Part shown: in pieces, positions 1 through 11,129 of the stretch
How positions within the stretch are numbered: position 1 is the first letter of the stretch
Layout of the letters: each line of letters starts with the position of its first letter
NCBI RefSeq assembly: GCF_000315625.1
Contig: NW_005434585.1
Location: 138,616-202,615 of the forward strand
Source: Guillardia theta CCMP2712
Lineage: Eukaryota > Cryptophyceae > Pyrenomonadales > Geminigeraceae
Direction of reading: 5' to 3'
DNA length: 64,000 nt
The notes under the pieces: generated by a model
What the model was told of the DNA's origin: nothing
The model's input: the letters and a program-made list of their open reading frames with translations, nothing else
The model's database searches: none
Translations under genes and position numbers: made by a program

Positions 1-53
1 TTTCTCTATTCCCCGTCCCCTTTTCCCTTTTCCTTACGACCGTTCTTCCCCTC

Positions 54-71
54 CCCCCCCCCCCCCCCCCC
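54..71. repeat. poly-C tract
   Basis: A run of 18 C residues lies in a pyrimidine-rich stretch upstream of the first recognisable exon. Bases 1-394 hold no convincing coding sequence. They look like an intron or 5' flank ending in the acceptor CGGCAG before base 395. Confidence 0.6.
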
Positions 72-394
72 AACCCTCTTTCTTTTCATTCCCCGCCATG
101 CTCCTCTTAGACGATGACCCAATGCCTGCCCTTCCTCTGTCCCCGTATACCACATGACGATCCTCCCTGTCTTCATACCATGTGACTAACTCCCCTCCCT
201 TTGATATTCCTTGACCAATTTCGTTTTCCTCATCAACTTCGTGTACACTTCCCCCTCCCTTCCGTGTTCGCACCCCTTTCTCGCCCATCGATCGTTTCAG
301 GCCGATATCCTCCTGCCCTCCTCCTGCCCTCTTCCTGCCATCTACCATCCTCCTCCTCCTCCGCACGCGTGCATGAAGTGATCGGAGCCGGCAG

Positions 395-1644
395 GTGCGC
401 GTGTGGCTCCAGGACCACTACTACACGTTCTCGAGGTTCCTCGTCAGCAGGGTCCTTACAGTGACGCAAGTCAGCTACGCCGACTCCCTCAAGATTTCTC
501 TGGCCGTGAAGAAAGTGCTGGTGGACCGGGGGACCTTCGACGTGACACAGGAGCAGATGGAGGAGGCGCTGTTCAACATCATGCGGCTGCACGGCTACGG
601 GGACGAGCACATCTGCAGGTACAGGCTCATGACTAAGTTCAACCACCAGCGGGTCCCGCTGGTCGTGATGGTGATCGGGACTGGGTGCGTGGGGAAGTCA
701 ACGCTGGCGACTCAGTTGGCGGAGAGGTTGAATCTGTCCGCCGTCCTCCAGACCGACCTCGTCTTCGAGGTCTCCTGTCATGCGTCGATCCAGGACGGAG
801 TGCTGAGGGAGGTGAAAACGGTGTACCAGAGGTTCGAGACGGACGAGGAGTTCATCAGCAGCTTCCGCCGGGAGTGCGAGGCTGTCAACGGGGGCCTGCA
901 AGGGGAGCTCCACAAGGTGCTGGAGGAGGGCAAGTCGATCATCATCGAGGGGATCCACCTTGATCCGACGCTCTTCCACAACCTCAAGAGGAAGGCGGAG
1001 GACGCGGAGAAAGAGAACGGCGACCCCTTTATCTGGGCTCCTTTCCTCCTCTGCACAACTGCTGAGGAGTAAGGGCCTCTGCCTGCGACTTTAATCGCCA
1101 ACCCCCCCCCCTCCCTCCTTCTTCCTTTGTTCCCTCGCTCCCATCCCCCGCTCTCCTCCAACTGCCTCCTCACCTGCGACCGCCTCCCCAGCTCCCACTC
1201 ACTCTCTTCTTCCCCACCCTCCTCCTCCCCCTCCTGCTGGTTTTTGCTACTCCTTCCTCTTTCATCCCTCCTCTCCTCTGCTCTGACCCCTGCTCAGGCA
1301 CGAGAACTTCCTGGACAACCACTGGCACCCAGACCTCCTCGAAGTCCTCTCAAACTTGGGAAGCAGCAGGTGACGGTACGACCCCGCCCTGTCCCATCCT
1401 CATCCTCTTCCTGCAGAGCCGAGATCATGACGGAGCTCAAGAAGAATTTCGCACGCATCGAGACATACCTCATGGACGGCTGCAAGTCCATGGGCATCCC
1501 CGTGATATCCACAAGTGTCAACGGTGATGACAACCTTGAAACTTGTTCCTGGCGATTAGTGAGATGTCTCTTGCAGGATTCTCGGAGACTTTAGACAGTT
1601 TGCATTCTATTGTGTTGGATCGAATGCAGGCTGTGGTGGCGTGA
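395..1644 (+). CDS. P-loop kinase, 2-phosphoglycerate kinase-like (5' partial)
   Basis: The exons I read are 395-1068, 1298-1369, 1417-1523 and 1577-1644, joined at GT-AG sites into one frame that ends in TGA. The first exon follows an acceptor and has no ATG, so the N-terminus lies left of the window or in an unseen exon. A Walker A motif GTGCVGKSTLA follows a helical segment (YYTFSRFLVSRVL), the layout of plant P-loop proteins with a 2-phosphoglycerate kinase-like domain (LPA1 type). After the P-loop come LNLSAVLQTDLVFEV and IIIEGIHLDP, which resemble kinase substrate-site strands. The last exon gives NGFSETLDSLHSIVLDRM. The fold assignment is firm. The substrate is not known, because eukaryotic members have mostly unassigned activities. 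Confidence 0.8.
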
Positions 1645-1671
1645 AGTTCTCAGGCTCAAATAGAGCTCATC

Positions 1672-1795
1672 GCCCCATTCTCATTCTCATTCTCATTCTC
1701 ATTCTCATTCTCATTCTCATTCTCATTCTCATTCTCATTCTCATTCTCATTCTCATTCTCATTCTCATTCCCATTCCCATTCTCATTCTCCTCCC
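1672..1795. repeat. (ATTCTC)n hexanucleotide array
   Basis: About 20 tandem copies of ATTCTC, with two ATTCCC variants near the right end, begin about 30 bases after the stop codon of the P-loop kinase gene. Read as protein the array gives only alternating Leu-Ile, so it is treated as a 3'-flanking microsatellite. Confidence 0.95.
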
Positions 1796-2630
1796 TTTTG
1801 CACATTCCTTCCACCTTCAATTGTATTGGTCTTGTAAATATCTCTCAAGTAAAATCGCATACAACACCCTGACCCTGTTCCCTTCTTCCCTCATTTAATT
1901 AGATTGGCATACTTTCGTTCTCTTTCCGGCGTTCTCAGAGTTTCAGTGTGTGTTCATCTTACACCTTGGCAGTCTTGACATGCGTACGAGCTTTGCTGAT
2001 GCAATATTCTATGCTCATGCTGCTGGTGCTGGTGCTGGTGTTGGTGCTGGTGCTGGTGCTGGTGATGCTGTCTTCCTCCTCCTCCTCCTCCTCCCCCTCC
2101 TTTTCCTCGGTCAACTTGTTTCCCTTTCGCCACCAAGAAGTTTGCTCACACCACCTACCCCTTGCAAACGTACCCCCTATTTTATCTTTTTAAAACCCCA
2201 CCCTTTTACTGCAGAAATACATTACGGGGGTAGAGCTGATAGTCCGTTAGTTTCAAAAGCCGAAACGGTAAAATGAATCCGCTCAGCCAGTGGGAGAGGA
2301 AGGGAGGAGGGAGGGAGGAGGGAGCAAGGAGGGAGCAAGGAGGGGGGGGGGGGGTGGAACGAAGAAGAAGGATAAGAAGGAGGATGAGATGAGTATGAGA
2401 CGTGAGAAGATCACTTTGGGAATGAAGGGATGTTCGAAACTGAACTGTTCGACTGTCAGTCTGTGAGTCGGTCAGTCGGTCAATACAGATAGGAAAGCGA
2501 AACACTTGATTGAAAAAAAAACAGAGAGGATTCAATTCATGTAAAGATGGAGGGACGGATGGATGGAGGGAGGGAGGGATAGTGAGTTTTACCTGGGAAG
2601 TCATGGTTTCTTGACTTATATACTACACAG
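1796..2630. other. intergenic spacer with simple repeats
   Basis: I see no gene here. The spacer holds a (CTGGTG)n/(CTC)n tract around 2019-2100, a GGGAGG-rich purine block with a G run at 2280-2355, and A-rich sequence before the coiled-coil gene. Confidence 0.6.
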
Positions 2631-3412
2631 ATGTACGAGGCTCACCGCTCGGAGACAGAATGGAAGGAGAGGTAGTAGTGGATCAAAGTTCCTGCAGTGG
2701 TCAGGTGACTGACTGCTGTTGGCTGTATCAGGATTGATCAGCTCAACCAAGCTGCCGCCTGGATGGCGAATGCCAAGGATCTCGTCGCGCTAAACCTCGC
2801 TCATCGATACGACGAGCTATCCGTCGAGAGGGAGAGACAAGCTGTCGAGATCACTGAGCTCAGGTGCAGGGCACGCGTCGAGATGCCGTATCGCTTGTTG
2901 ACCTTGTTCTGCACAGAGAGCAGCTCGTTGAGTATCAAACTTCAGACACCATCGTGGCTGACTTTGCCGAGATGAAACAGAGGAACGAGGCGCTATGGTA
3001 CACCGTCCTTGTCCATTCTGCATGAAGATGATGGACGTGTTAGGGGGAAGTTAGCAGTATCAGAGAGGTTGGTGAGCCAGCAGGAAGAGGTAAGGAGAGA
3101 ACAAGGGACAAGTTGTGACGCTGATGAGAAGTGGAGGAACTGGAAGGCCTGAGAGCGTCTTGCTATCACCTTCAAGTTCAGTTACAGGTGTGTTGAGACT
3201 CGAAAGTTCAGTGCATGAGTCGCTCGGTTGACGGCCGTCCAGGTTGAGAAGGACCTGCATGCTGCTGAGACGCAGCAGCTGCACCAGCAGATTGAAGAGC
3301 TGAGCCGTCGACTCAAGGAGAAATCGAGGTTGAACGGCACGCCCAAGAAGACGAAAGTCTTAGCCGTGGAAGACAAGGAGAATGTTTTCAGCAACATGAA
3401 TGTTGCAACATG
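2631..3412 (+). CDS. coiled-coil protein, function unknown
   Basis: Exon 1 (2631-2671) starts MYEAHRSETEWKE and splices cleanly to 2732-2863 and 2917-2997. These give a continuous charged helix (DELSVERERQAVEITELREQ, then VEYQTSDTIVADFAEMKQRN). Further exons lie near 3060-3090 (SERLVSQQEE) and 3130-3187 (VEELEGLRASCYHLQVQLQ). The last exon runs about 3243-3412, with TQQLHQQIEELSRRLKEKS, then a basic stretch TPKKTK and an acidic tail ending NVFSNMNVAT. The joins in the middle are not settled. The heptad-like Leu/Glu/Lys pattern supports a coiled coil throughout. I recognise no family. It sits head to tail with the P-loop gene and convergent with the AGC kinase. Confidence 0.55.
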
Positions 3413-3611
3413 ATCTCTTGACATCATGTATATTAAATCGATCTGAGGGATTCATGTAAACTCTATGAAGGAAAGGTATTATATCTCCAGGGCTTTTCTT
3501 GTAATCAGCACATGTACAACTGTTTGGTTGTAATGAAAGATTCATGAGAGCGCAGTGGGTATATTGTTGTGTTGGTTTGTCTCTACAGAAACTATTCGTT
3601 GAATTCACTAC

Positions 3612-6114
3612 TCACCTGATGGCTCTGCGTGCGTAGGAGGAGGCGTCTGAGCTGGAGGAGGAGGAGATCGTTTCTGCTCGAGGTTCAGGGATCGGAAAGA
3701 CGACTGAGCTTCGTGAGCTGTGCCGAGATCGATGGTGGTAGGAGCAAGGAGAGGTAGCGAGGCCATTACGGCAGGGCTGTAGAACCTGCGCAACAAGATG
3801 AGAAAGCGATAGAAGGAGAGGGGAAACGTACGGAGAGACCCACTCGAAGCCCGAGAAGAGAGCCTGGCAAGCCAAGAGTTTCAAAGGAGGAGAAGATGGG
3901 ACCGGGAAGGAATCAGTGAAGAAGGGAAGAAAACAGAATATAGCACAAGAGGAGAAACGTTTTGTTTGCCCAGGAAACTATAAGGGAGGGACAAGGGACA
4001 TGGCGATATAAGTGGGGAAGTTGGAGATAAGAGGAGATGGGAAGGAGCGGGCTGATGAAGAGTAGTGGAGGAGGAGAAGGGAGGTTGAGCAACGCACCTG
4101 GCTCTTGGGGGAGAGCGAAGTTCCAGGGGCGAGCAAGGGGGAGAGGACAGCAGGGCGGGAGGTGTACGACTCGCTGATCTGACTGAAGTTCTCGGGGTTT
4201 TCGATGAGCTCGGTGTTCTTGAACGGGGGCCCATCGACCTTTTCGAAGATCTTCTTCCATGAGAAGCCCTTGGCCCCAGAGAAGAAGAGGTGCTGTTTCA
4301 CCTCCCCCGCCCCGTTCTTCCCCAGCCGCTTCTCGGGGTCCCGGTTCAGCATAGCCTTGAGCAGGGAGTGAGCTGGGCCGGAGAGGTACTTAGGCATGAC
4401 GAGCTTCTTCTTGAGGACCTTCTGCGCAATCTGATCCGCGTTCTTGTGGTAGAAGGGGTTTTCACCCACCAGCATCTCCCAGCAAAGAACGCCGATCGCC
4501 CACCAGTCCACCACCCTCCCGTACACCTTCCCCTCCAGCTGCTCCGGCGCCATGTAGAGCTCTGTTCCCACCCACGAGTTCGTTCGGACGTCTTCGTCGA
4601 TGCAGGAAATCTTGGAGGCCCCGAAGTCGGTCACGACCAGGTGGCCGTGAGAGTCGATGAGGACGTTCTCCGGCTTCAGGTCCCTGTGAACTATGCCGCG
4701 AGCATGGAGCTCCTCGACGGCCAAGACGAGCTCAGAGATGTAGAAACGCGTCTGGGCCTCCGTGAAGGGAGAGTGTTCATCCAAGAGTTTGAGCAGCTGC
4801 CCCCCGTTGTGCCAGTCCATGAGGAGGTACAGCCTTCCCGAGTCATGGAAGGCGCAGTGGAGCCTGACGATGAAAGGGTGCATGACCGATTCGAGCACAG
4901 ACCTCTCGTTGCGGGTCCCTTCAACGTTCAGCTCCTCGATCACCATGTGCTTCCGCATTACCTTGAGCGCCATGATCCTACCGGAGATCTTCTTCCGCAC
5001 CTGATAGACTTTCCCGAACCCTCCCTGTCCCACTAGCCTGAGCAGCTCAAAGTCATCCAAGCTTGGCTCCTTTGGATCCACGTCGGCCCTGGGAATCTCC
5101 ACTTGCACTATCTGCTGAGGCGGGCTCGGCCCGGCTGGCGGCTCATGCGGGACTCTCTCCCTGAACCACGTCACGATCGACGGCAACGATCGCCAGTCCC
5201 CAGGCCGCATCCCCTCGATGTCCCAGTAGGAGCCCCACCTGCAGCACAGCAATCACGTCAGAGAGCTTCCTCGCGCTCAGCATGGTGGACCTCAAAAGAC
5301 TTCCACGTTGTGGGTTGTCTGCCGCGTTTCCCTCCTGTACTGTCGACAGCACAACGGTCTTCTTCTTCGGCGGCTTGCCAGGCCCAGCACTCTTGAGCTC
5401 TTCCGGGTTCACATCCATCTTCCTCAGCTGCTCCTTGAGGTGTGACAAGTAGGCTGCCAAGTCTGTCTTCGGGTCTGTGGGCACAGCATCTGAGCCTGGC
5501 TTCTTTTCTTCCTGCTTCCCCTGCCCTCCATCCTTCACGCTGCTGTCTCTCGCAGCTCCCAGCGAGGGGAAGCCTCCAACACTCAAATCTTGATCCTGAC
5601 TTGTACCTTCTGTACATTCTGGCGAAGAGAGAGACACTTCAACTTGTGCTTTCACCTCTCCAACGTCTTGATCGACTGGATTCTTGTTATCAGCAGGGTG
5701 TTCTGCATCGCAAGTCTCTCCACGGCCTGGATCCTGTTGAGTGTCAGGAGAGCTTTCCTTCTCTGCAAGAATAGCTGCAAGACTCTTTCCAGCTCCCCAG
5801 GCCGGTTTCCGAGGTGGTGCCACATCGCCCTGAGCTGTATGGGAGGTGTTTTCGACATGGGAGTTTGAAGCAACGTGAACGGCCCCATCTTCCTGCCAGC
5901 CAGAGTTCACAGCACAGCAAACACGAACAGAGAAGATTTCAAGGTTGGAACACACCTGTATTGGGTTGTTGCTATTCAAGGAAGGGTAACTTGACTCGGA
6001 AATTGCCTCAGGCGCATCTTGTTTGGCTGGCTGGCTTGGCAGGAAGGACGGCACGAATTCTCTAGCCTCCACACTCAGTTTGCCTTTGCCCGCTACTTTG
6101 GATGCCCATGACAT
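3612..6114 (-). CDS. AGC-family Ser/Thr protein kinase with N-terminal PAM2 motif
   Basis: The protein opens MSWASKVAGKGKLSVEAREF; LSVEAREFVP matches the PAM2 consensus that binds the MLLE domain of poly(A)-binding protein. An upstream in-frame ATG exists at 6165. A low-complexity acidic region follows, interrupted by a 63-base phase-0 intron near 5896-5958. A junction around 5297/5238 leads to WGSYWDIEGMRPGDW and a complete kinase domain: glycine loop GQGGFGKV, VAIK-type Lys in MALKVM, HRDLKPEN, DFGAS, and APEQLE with GTELYMAPEQ. This exon ends at 4098. A small exon (3863-3828) supplies ALFSGFEWVSPY, whose FSGFEW is an AGC hydrophobic motif. A Ser-rich tail exon runs from 3785 to a stop at 3612. 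All catalytic residues are present. The link between the PAM2 part and the kinase rests on a splice site inferred by eye. Confidence 0.8.
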
Positions 6115-8384
6115 GTTGGATTGTCGGGTCAGGAAAACGACCGCGCACTTTTCTTCCTCATTCACATATCATTCAAAATGAATGTTGTTGCTTCACCTGT
6201 GAAAGAAGAATACTCAGTGCAGAACTCCCGAGTAGACGAAAGATTGAAGGTCAGAATTAGATCAAAGAGATGAGTGTCTAAAGAGAGCAGTACTCGAGTT
6301 GAATGTAAGGGATGGCACACAAAGGTTGTATGTTCGAAGGAATGGATGGAGCAGTGACGTTCACAATGGATCTTGCGGGATAATATTGAAGCAAGAAAGC
6401 TAGCCGAAGAAATAATTGAATTCGTGCCGACGTCGTGGCAATGTCCAAGTGGAAAGTTAATGGGGAAGAGCAGAACACCGAGCGCCACAAGATAGAACGG
6501 GCGGTGGTGGTCAAAATGTAGTTTTTGTAGTTTTGCATGTTGATGTTGCTGAGATTGCATCAAGAGAGTTCGTACAGCTTGAATCTGTTGTGATAGATGT
6601 GGAGAGGGCAAAGGAGTAGGAGAATGTCAATGCTTCAGTGATGGCGGGAGTGGCGGCGACAGATGTGCTGCTTTCTGCTACGACTTCTATCTTCTTCAAC
6701 AGATGCATCAACAAGACGAGGATGAGGAAGAGGAGCGAGAGGGAGCGGAGGGTTGAAAGGAGGAGGAGGAAGGAGTTTGCGGAGTCAGAAGCAAGTTATG
6801 GTGTGAGGAGGAGGAGGAGGATAGTACCACTGACGGCACTCAAACTCACATGGCGGTGCATGTAGCGGATTCTTTTGGGGGTGGGGGTGTTCGTATATGG
6901 GGTGCTTTGCTTCCCTTGACACTTTTGAACCGGTACTTTTCCATCGAATATTGGATATAAAGGGGGTCAATGAAGGACGTACCGGGTTCTTGCTCTTTCA
7001 TGGGGGTACAGATTCAGGGGGTGGCTCAATAGCCCGTGAGGAGGTGTAAGAGAATTTGAGGGTGGGGTGATATTCGAAATCGTCATAGGTGGGTAGGTGT
7101 ACCCCACCATGTAAAATTAAGAGAATCAGACTAGTTGACGTGGGTAAAAATCCAGGGGAAGGGTCAGGTTGGCTCGATCAATGACCCGCCCATTGAGGGG
7201 TAGGGGTGGCTTGCCTCCGGTCCCGGCGCAGTGAAGTACTCAGTGACTCGGACTGCTGCGGGCCCGGGCCCCGGGCCCCGGGCGCACTGCCCGGCCAGTT
7301 GAAACTGGAAGTTGAATCCCTGGGTATCCCGGCATCCTAGCCGCCTAGTACGGTACGGTAGCCCTCGGTGACGGGCTCGTGCGAACCGTCCCGGGGAGTC
7401 CGAGGCTCGCCGCCCGGCGCCGCCGCCGCGTGACGCGGCCGGGCACCATGGCCCGGAATGTGCCCGGCCGGCCTGGCCGGTCCCGCCCGCCGCTGGCCGG
7501 GCGGCCGGGGCACCGTCACGGTTCCCTTAACTTTGAGTAAACGAAGTTCACAGTGGCACGGCAGTGGGCCGCTGGCCCAACGCCGGACTCAGGGCCCCCG
7601 GCGGGGCGAACCAGGCCGACTCGTACCAACTCAGGCTCACTGAATTGCCAGGCCGCCGGGCGGCTCGGACTGATGAGAGTCGGACTCCGCCGGGGCCGGA
7701 GGCCCCGGCGACTACGGTCGGAGCGGACTGAGCACGGCGGCACGGTCCGAGACTCTCGGCGACCGGCAGTGGGGGTAGCCTACAACAACTACCAGTACCC
7801 CTATTTTATACTTCATAAGTAGGGGTGCATCGAATCAACCTAGGGGTGAGCACCTTCGCTCGTCGAGGAATACATCTACAGGGGTCCATGTTGCGAAGGG
7901 GTACTCGGTATTGATAATGCAGGGGTACTTTTAGGAGCAACATAGGGGTGATGAGCGACCCAAGACCATAGGAAAGGGTAGGGTTATTGTTGTCCGGTTT
8001 TAGAACATTTTCTGACAATTCCTGGGGTTACGTCATCGTTGAGGAGGAAAAGCGAGAGGATCAACAAGAGCGGTGAAGTAGAAGGCAGGAGCATGTGGAG
8101 GATGATAGTTCAGGATTCAGAAGAGAGATGTTGAGCTGGTTTTGATTGTGTCGAGCAGAAGAAGAAACAATGACGGTGGTGTTCTGTCCTCGTGATTTTG
8201 TTTCATAGGGACTTTACATGGATATAAGAGAAGCGCGATAAGATTAGACAGAGAACTCATGAGGCAAATACACCAGATCTTTCTGTATTCCATAAATTTT
8301 GCGGTTTGCGCATCAATGTGATACAGCACACGGAGATTTGATGGACGGTGCCAATGCTTTGTTGTACTCATCTAGGTCTTGCAG
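6115..8384. other. gene-poor region with GC-rich island
   Basis: No convincing gene. From 6880 to 7210 and 7790 to 8025 the sequence carries many AGGGGT/GGGGGT words. Between them, 7220-7790, lies a GC island rich in GGCCCGGGCC-type words and overlapping ORFs of Arg/Pro/Gly composition typical of GC-rich noncoding DNA. A gene on the minus strand around 6162-6611 cannot be excluded, but its protein is compositionally unconvincing. Confidence 0.55.
7220..7790. repeat. GC-rich island, copy 1
   Basis: A block of very high GC content with CCGGGCCCCGGGCCC-like palindromic words, a TCAGTGACTCGG motif at its left side and the 12-mer CTTAACTTTGAG at 7526-7537. The reverse complement of the 12-mer recurs at 26740 and 29231. 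Similar islands occur at 13.1, 22.2, 26.6 and 32.1 kb, so it is probably a degenerate dispersed repeat. Confidence 0.5.
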
Positions 8385-9434
8385 ATGTCTAATGCGGATG
8401 CGATCATGAAGGAAATCAACTCGGAGGTGGACACCTTTTACAACTTGAGGTTTGCATGTGATTCTTCTTGCAATCGTTTCTCACTCAGGTGCATTCAGCG
8501 AGGGGCACATTGAGTACATCAACCACCTCTTCAGCGAGATGGCGGGGCAGATGGTGAGAAGCTCTCGCCTCTCGTTCCTCCTCGATGCTGATGAGCGTGG
8601 ATAAGATCCCGCCCCCTACCGTCTTCGAGCTCTTGGGAGTAGACCCCAAGTCCTTTGCTGGAAAGGTCCCAATCGCGACCAAGGAGCAGTTTGGTATGCT
8701 TCTGCCGTTAGATCAGCTTCCTGTTCCTGACCTGAAGCCTCTAGTGAATGCTATCCACAAGTCGATCGATGACTCCGACACCGTTGACCAGTACAAGAAG
8801 GTATGCTCACTTTGTTTGCATGTGGAAGACTGATTCTCATCGTGTGAAGGTTTTCAACAATCAGACTACTCGCCTGTCACATGCCAAGAAGGTAGCTTTT
8901 GGGTTGACTGTGCTTGGTTTCTTCTTATCACATCTTTCAGGTGCTGGGCGAGATCAAGGACACTGTGAATAGCTTCCATTCCAAGGTTGGCGGTGATCTT
9001 GCAAAGATTGAGGTACCCTAACATGACAGAGGTTTCATGGTGTTGACTGTCATTATTCAGGGTCTCTTCTGCAGCATGGCACCGGAGCCCAACACCGGCA
9101 AGCCAATGCCTCCTGGCATGGTCAACGCACTGGTTAGCGGATGATTTGATGTCTCTCAGTCCTCTCTGACGCATCTTATCAGTTGAGAGTCTCCCCGGAA
9201 GCCAAGACCTGCTCAGCGGAGGAGTTGTTGTAAGTTCTCTATCTGTATAGTGTTGCTGATCTTGCAATGCCGAGTTTGTCTTGTTCTCTGTTTGAACTCG
9301 TATATGTTTTTTCTCCTTGCTAGATCAGGCAGTATTTTTGCTGATGCTGTATCAGGGCATGCTTTGAGAGGAATTTGGACCCTAGCGACACATCGGAAGA
9401 GTTGATCAAGAAGATCAACCAATTCCAACCCTAA
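8385..9434 (+). CDS. small acidic protein of unknown function, eight exons
   Basis: Exons 8385-8449, 8499-8553, 8606-8800, 8850-8891, 8941-9012, 9061-9132, 9183-9229 and 9356-9434 join in frame at GT-AG sites to a protein of about 206 residues. It starts MSNADAIMKEINSEVDTF and ends EELIKKINQFQP. The middle contains VFELLGVDPKSFAGKVP and a helical stretch VLGEIKDTVNSFHSKVGGDL, followed by a Pro/Gly loop (APEPNTGKPMPPGM). No signal peptide or membrane segment is visible, so a soluble, mostly helical protein is likely. I recognise no family. Introns are 49-126 bases. Several conserved-looking blocks ending exactly at splice sites make this a confident gene with an unknown role. Confidence 0.75.
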
Positions 9435-9514
9435 GCAACTAGAACACCAGTGCGCGTTACATTTAAAACAAATGCTGCAAATTCAGAGCAGCCAGACGTT
9501 TTCTTGTACCCCAT

Positions 9515-11129
9515 CTATGCAGTGATCCACCCCTCATCATCTGAATCAGTCGGTTGGCGTGGGCTTCTATCCAGTTGCCTTCCACCGTTGTCTCCATTCT
9601 TAGATTTTTTGCAGTTTTGACTTGGTGAGTTTGTGATCGACTGCGCTCTCTGATTACCTGTCCGCTCCACATATATCCGACTTTTCTCTCTGTCTTGCAA
9701 AGCGTTTGAGTCTGATCTCGTACACCTGCTATCACGGTTTTCCCAATCTGAGTCTGATGAATCCCATCCGCCAGATGCTCTTGTCCCCTGCACGCCTGCG
9801 AACGGATCCGTGGGATCATTCATCGAAAATTCTTCTGGCACAGCACCCCTGTCTCACAGTGAGTAGTAAAAAGAAACATTCAAGTTCTGACCTTCGGCAG
9901 TAGAACAATTCATTGGTTTCCTTGCAGAGACCACAAATAGTATATTCACATTTTACACTCATGACTTGTATGGATATCCTTGATCTGGAAGCCACACGCA
10001 ATCAGCTAGGCAGAAAAGTGTTCTCCTGTCTTTCTTACGGTAGAAAGACTTCGTTTGATCTTCCACCAGCAATTCCCCAATATCTATATCCCGCAGACCT
10101 GAACCATAGGTAACTCACTTGGGGCCGTTCGAATGCACGAGGATTGAAGTGCACGCACGTCAAAATATTCTGAAGTTCCCGCACTTTGTAGCACATTACA
10201 TTGTTGTGACTTCTGAATTCTGCAATCATGTCCCTCAAAGCTACTTCACCTGAAACGTCGATTGAGTCATTTACAACAATCAAGAAACATGCACCAACCT
10301 CTGCGGGGAGGATGGGGCTGAGTAAACCAGTCCGGGCCATCAAAAAACACTTTAATCTGCATCAACCAATTCAAAATAGGAGCATCGAATTCTGTTTTCA
10401 AAAAAAATAAATGAGACATGCGAACAGCACCATTTTGCCTTGATTGTGGATTATAGACTTCATTCTTGGCGGTTGCAACGGGCCAGACAATTTGTCCATG
10501 ATATAGACCTGCGTGAGTGATAAGTTTCTTGGGATCGAGCAAAACATCCTAATTGCACAAGCACCTGATAAATGTTCCCCCTGGCGGGATAGGAGAATAT
10601 CTTGAAAGGCTCGTTGCTTCGAGAACCGGTCGATATGCTACCAACAACACCCTCAGCAATCCCCGTGGGCTCCTTCCTGGTCTCTTTGCAAACTGGCATC
10701 TGCATCCTGACCCTTATTAGAACAAAGTATTAGAACAAAGATCACAGTATTCTACAGCACTCATGTCAAATACCTTGACGTTGAAGTGCTAGACGTCAAC
10801 AAGCTTGTTTGGCTTGGTTGGCTTGTAGAATCTTGGGATTCATCACTGGCACGAGCTGGTCTTACTCGCCTGTAGGTTGGAGCAGGAGAAACCTCAACAC
10901 AATTTTCTCTGCTTGTAAGATCCACAACATGTCCACTTTTGTCGCTCCCGCTTTTCAACTTCTTCACATGGTGTGCAGAACTTTGACATGAGACGTTGGA
11001 TCGGCTCTTGCCTAAAGGTCGACATGAAGATGTAGATTTCAGGATATTTCGGATGTTCTGACGATATATTGCCGTCCTATCCATTGCGCATTCCTCATCA
11101 GAGATTAAAACAGTATTGCTATTCGACAT
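9515..11129 (-). CDS. multi-exon hypothetical protein
   Basis: A start at 11129 gives MSNSNTVLISDEECAMDRTA and a Ser/Thr-rich basic region. Further open segments follow on the same strand near 10705-10565 (IAEGVVGSISTGSRSNEPFK), 10540-10325 (ending DAPILNWLMQIKVFFDGPDW), 10305-10110 (DVSGEVALRDMIAEFRSHNN, then VMCYKVRELQNILTC) and 10095-9960. The last exon (to 9515) is Ser/Asp-rich and ends TDSDDEGWITA. Acceptor and donor sequences are plausible at several edges, but I could not fix every join. The alternating hydrophobic strands in the middle suggest one globular domain. I do not recognise it. The DDEGW ending recalls the C-terminal box of the family at 12.4 and 32.8-36.1 kb, but nothing else matches. 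Confidence 0.4.

Noticed and set aside
1641-1898. ORF of alternating Leu-Ile
   Set aside because: It is a translation of the ATTCTC array downstream of a completed gene.
7337-7822. Arg/Pro/Gly-rich ORFs in the GC island
   Set aside because: High GC removes stop codons in several frames at once. There are no domains, no splice logic and no consistent strand.
9515-9841. Membership of the GWMTCP family, suggested by the DDEGWITA ending
   Set aside because: Only the GW pair and acidic context agree. The HTH-like block is absent from the gene as far as I can read it.
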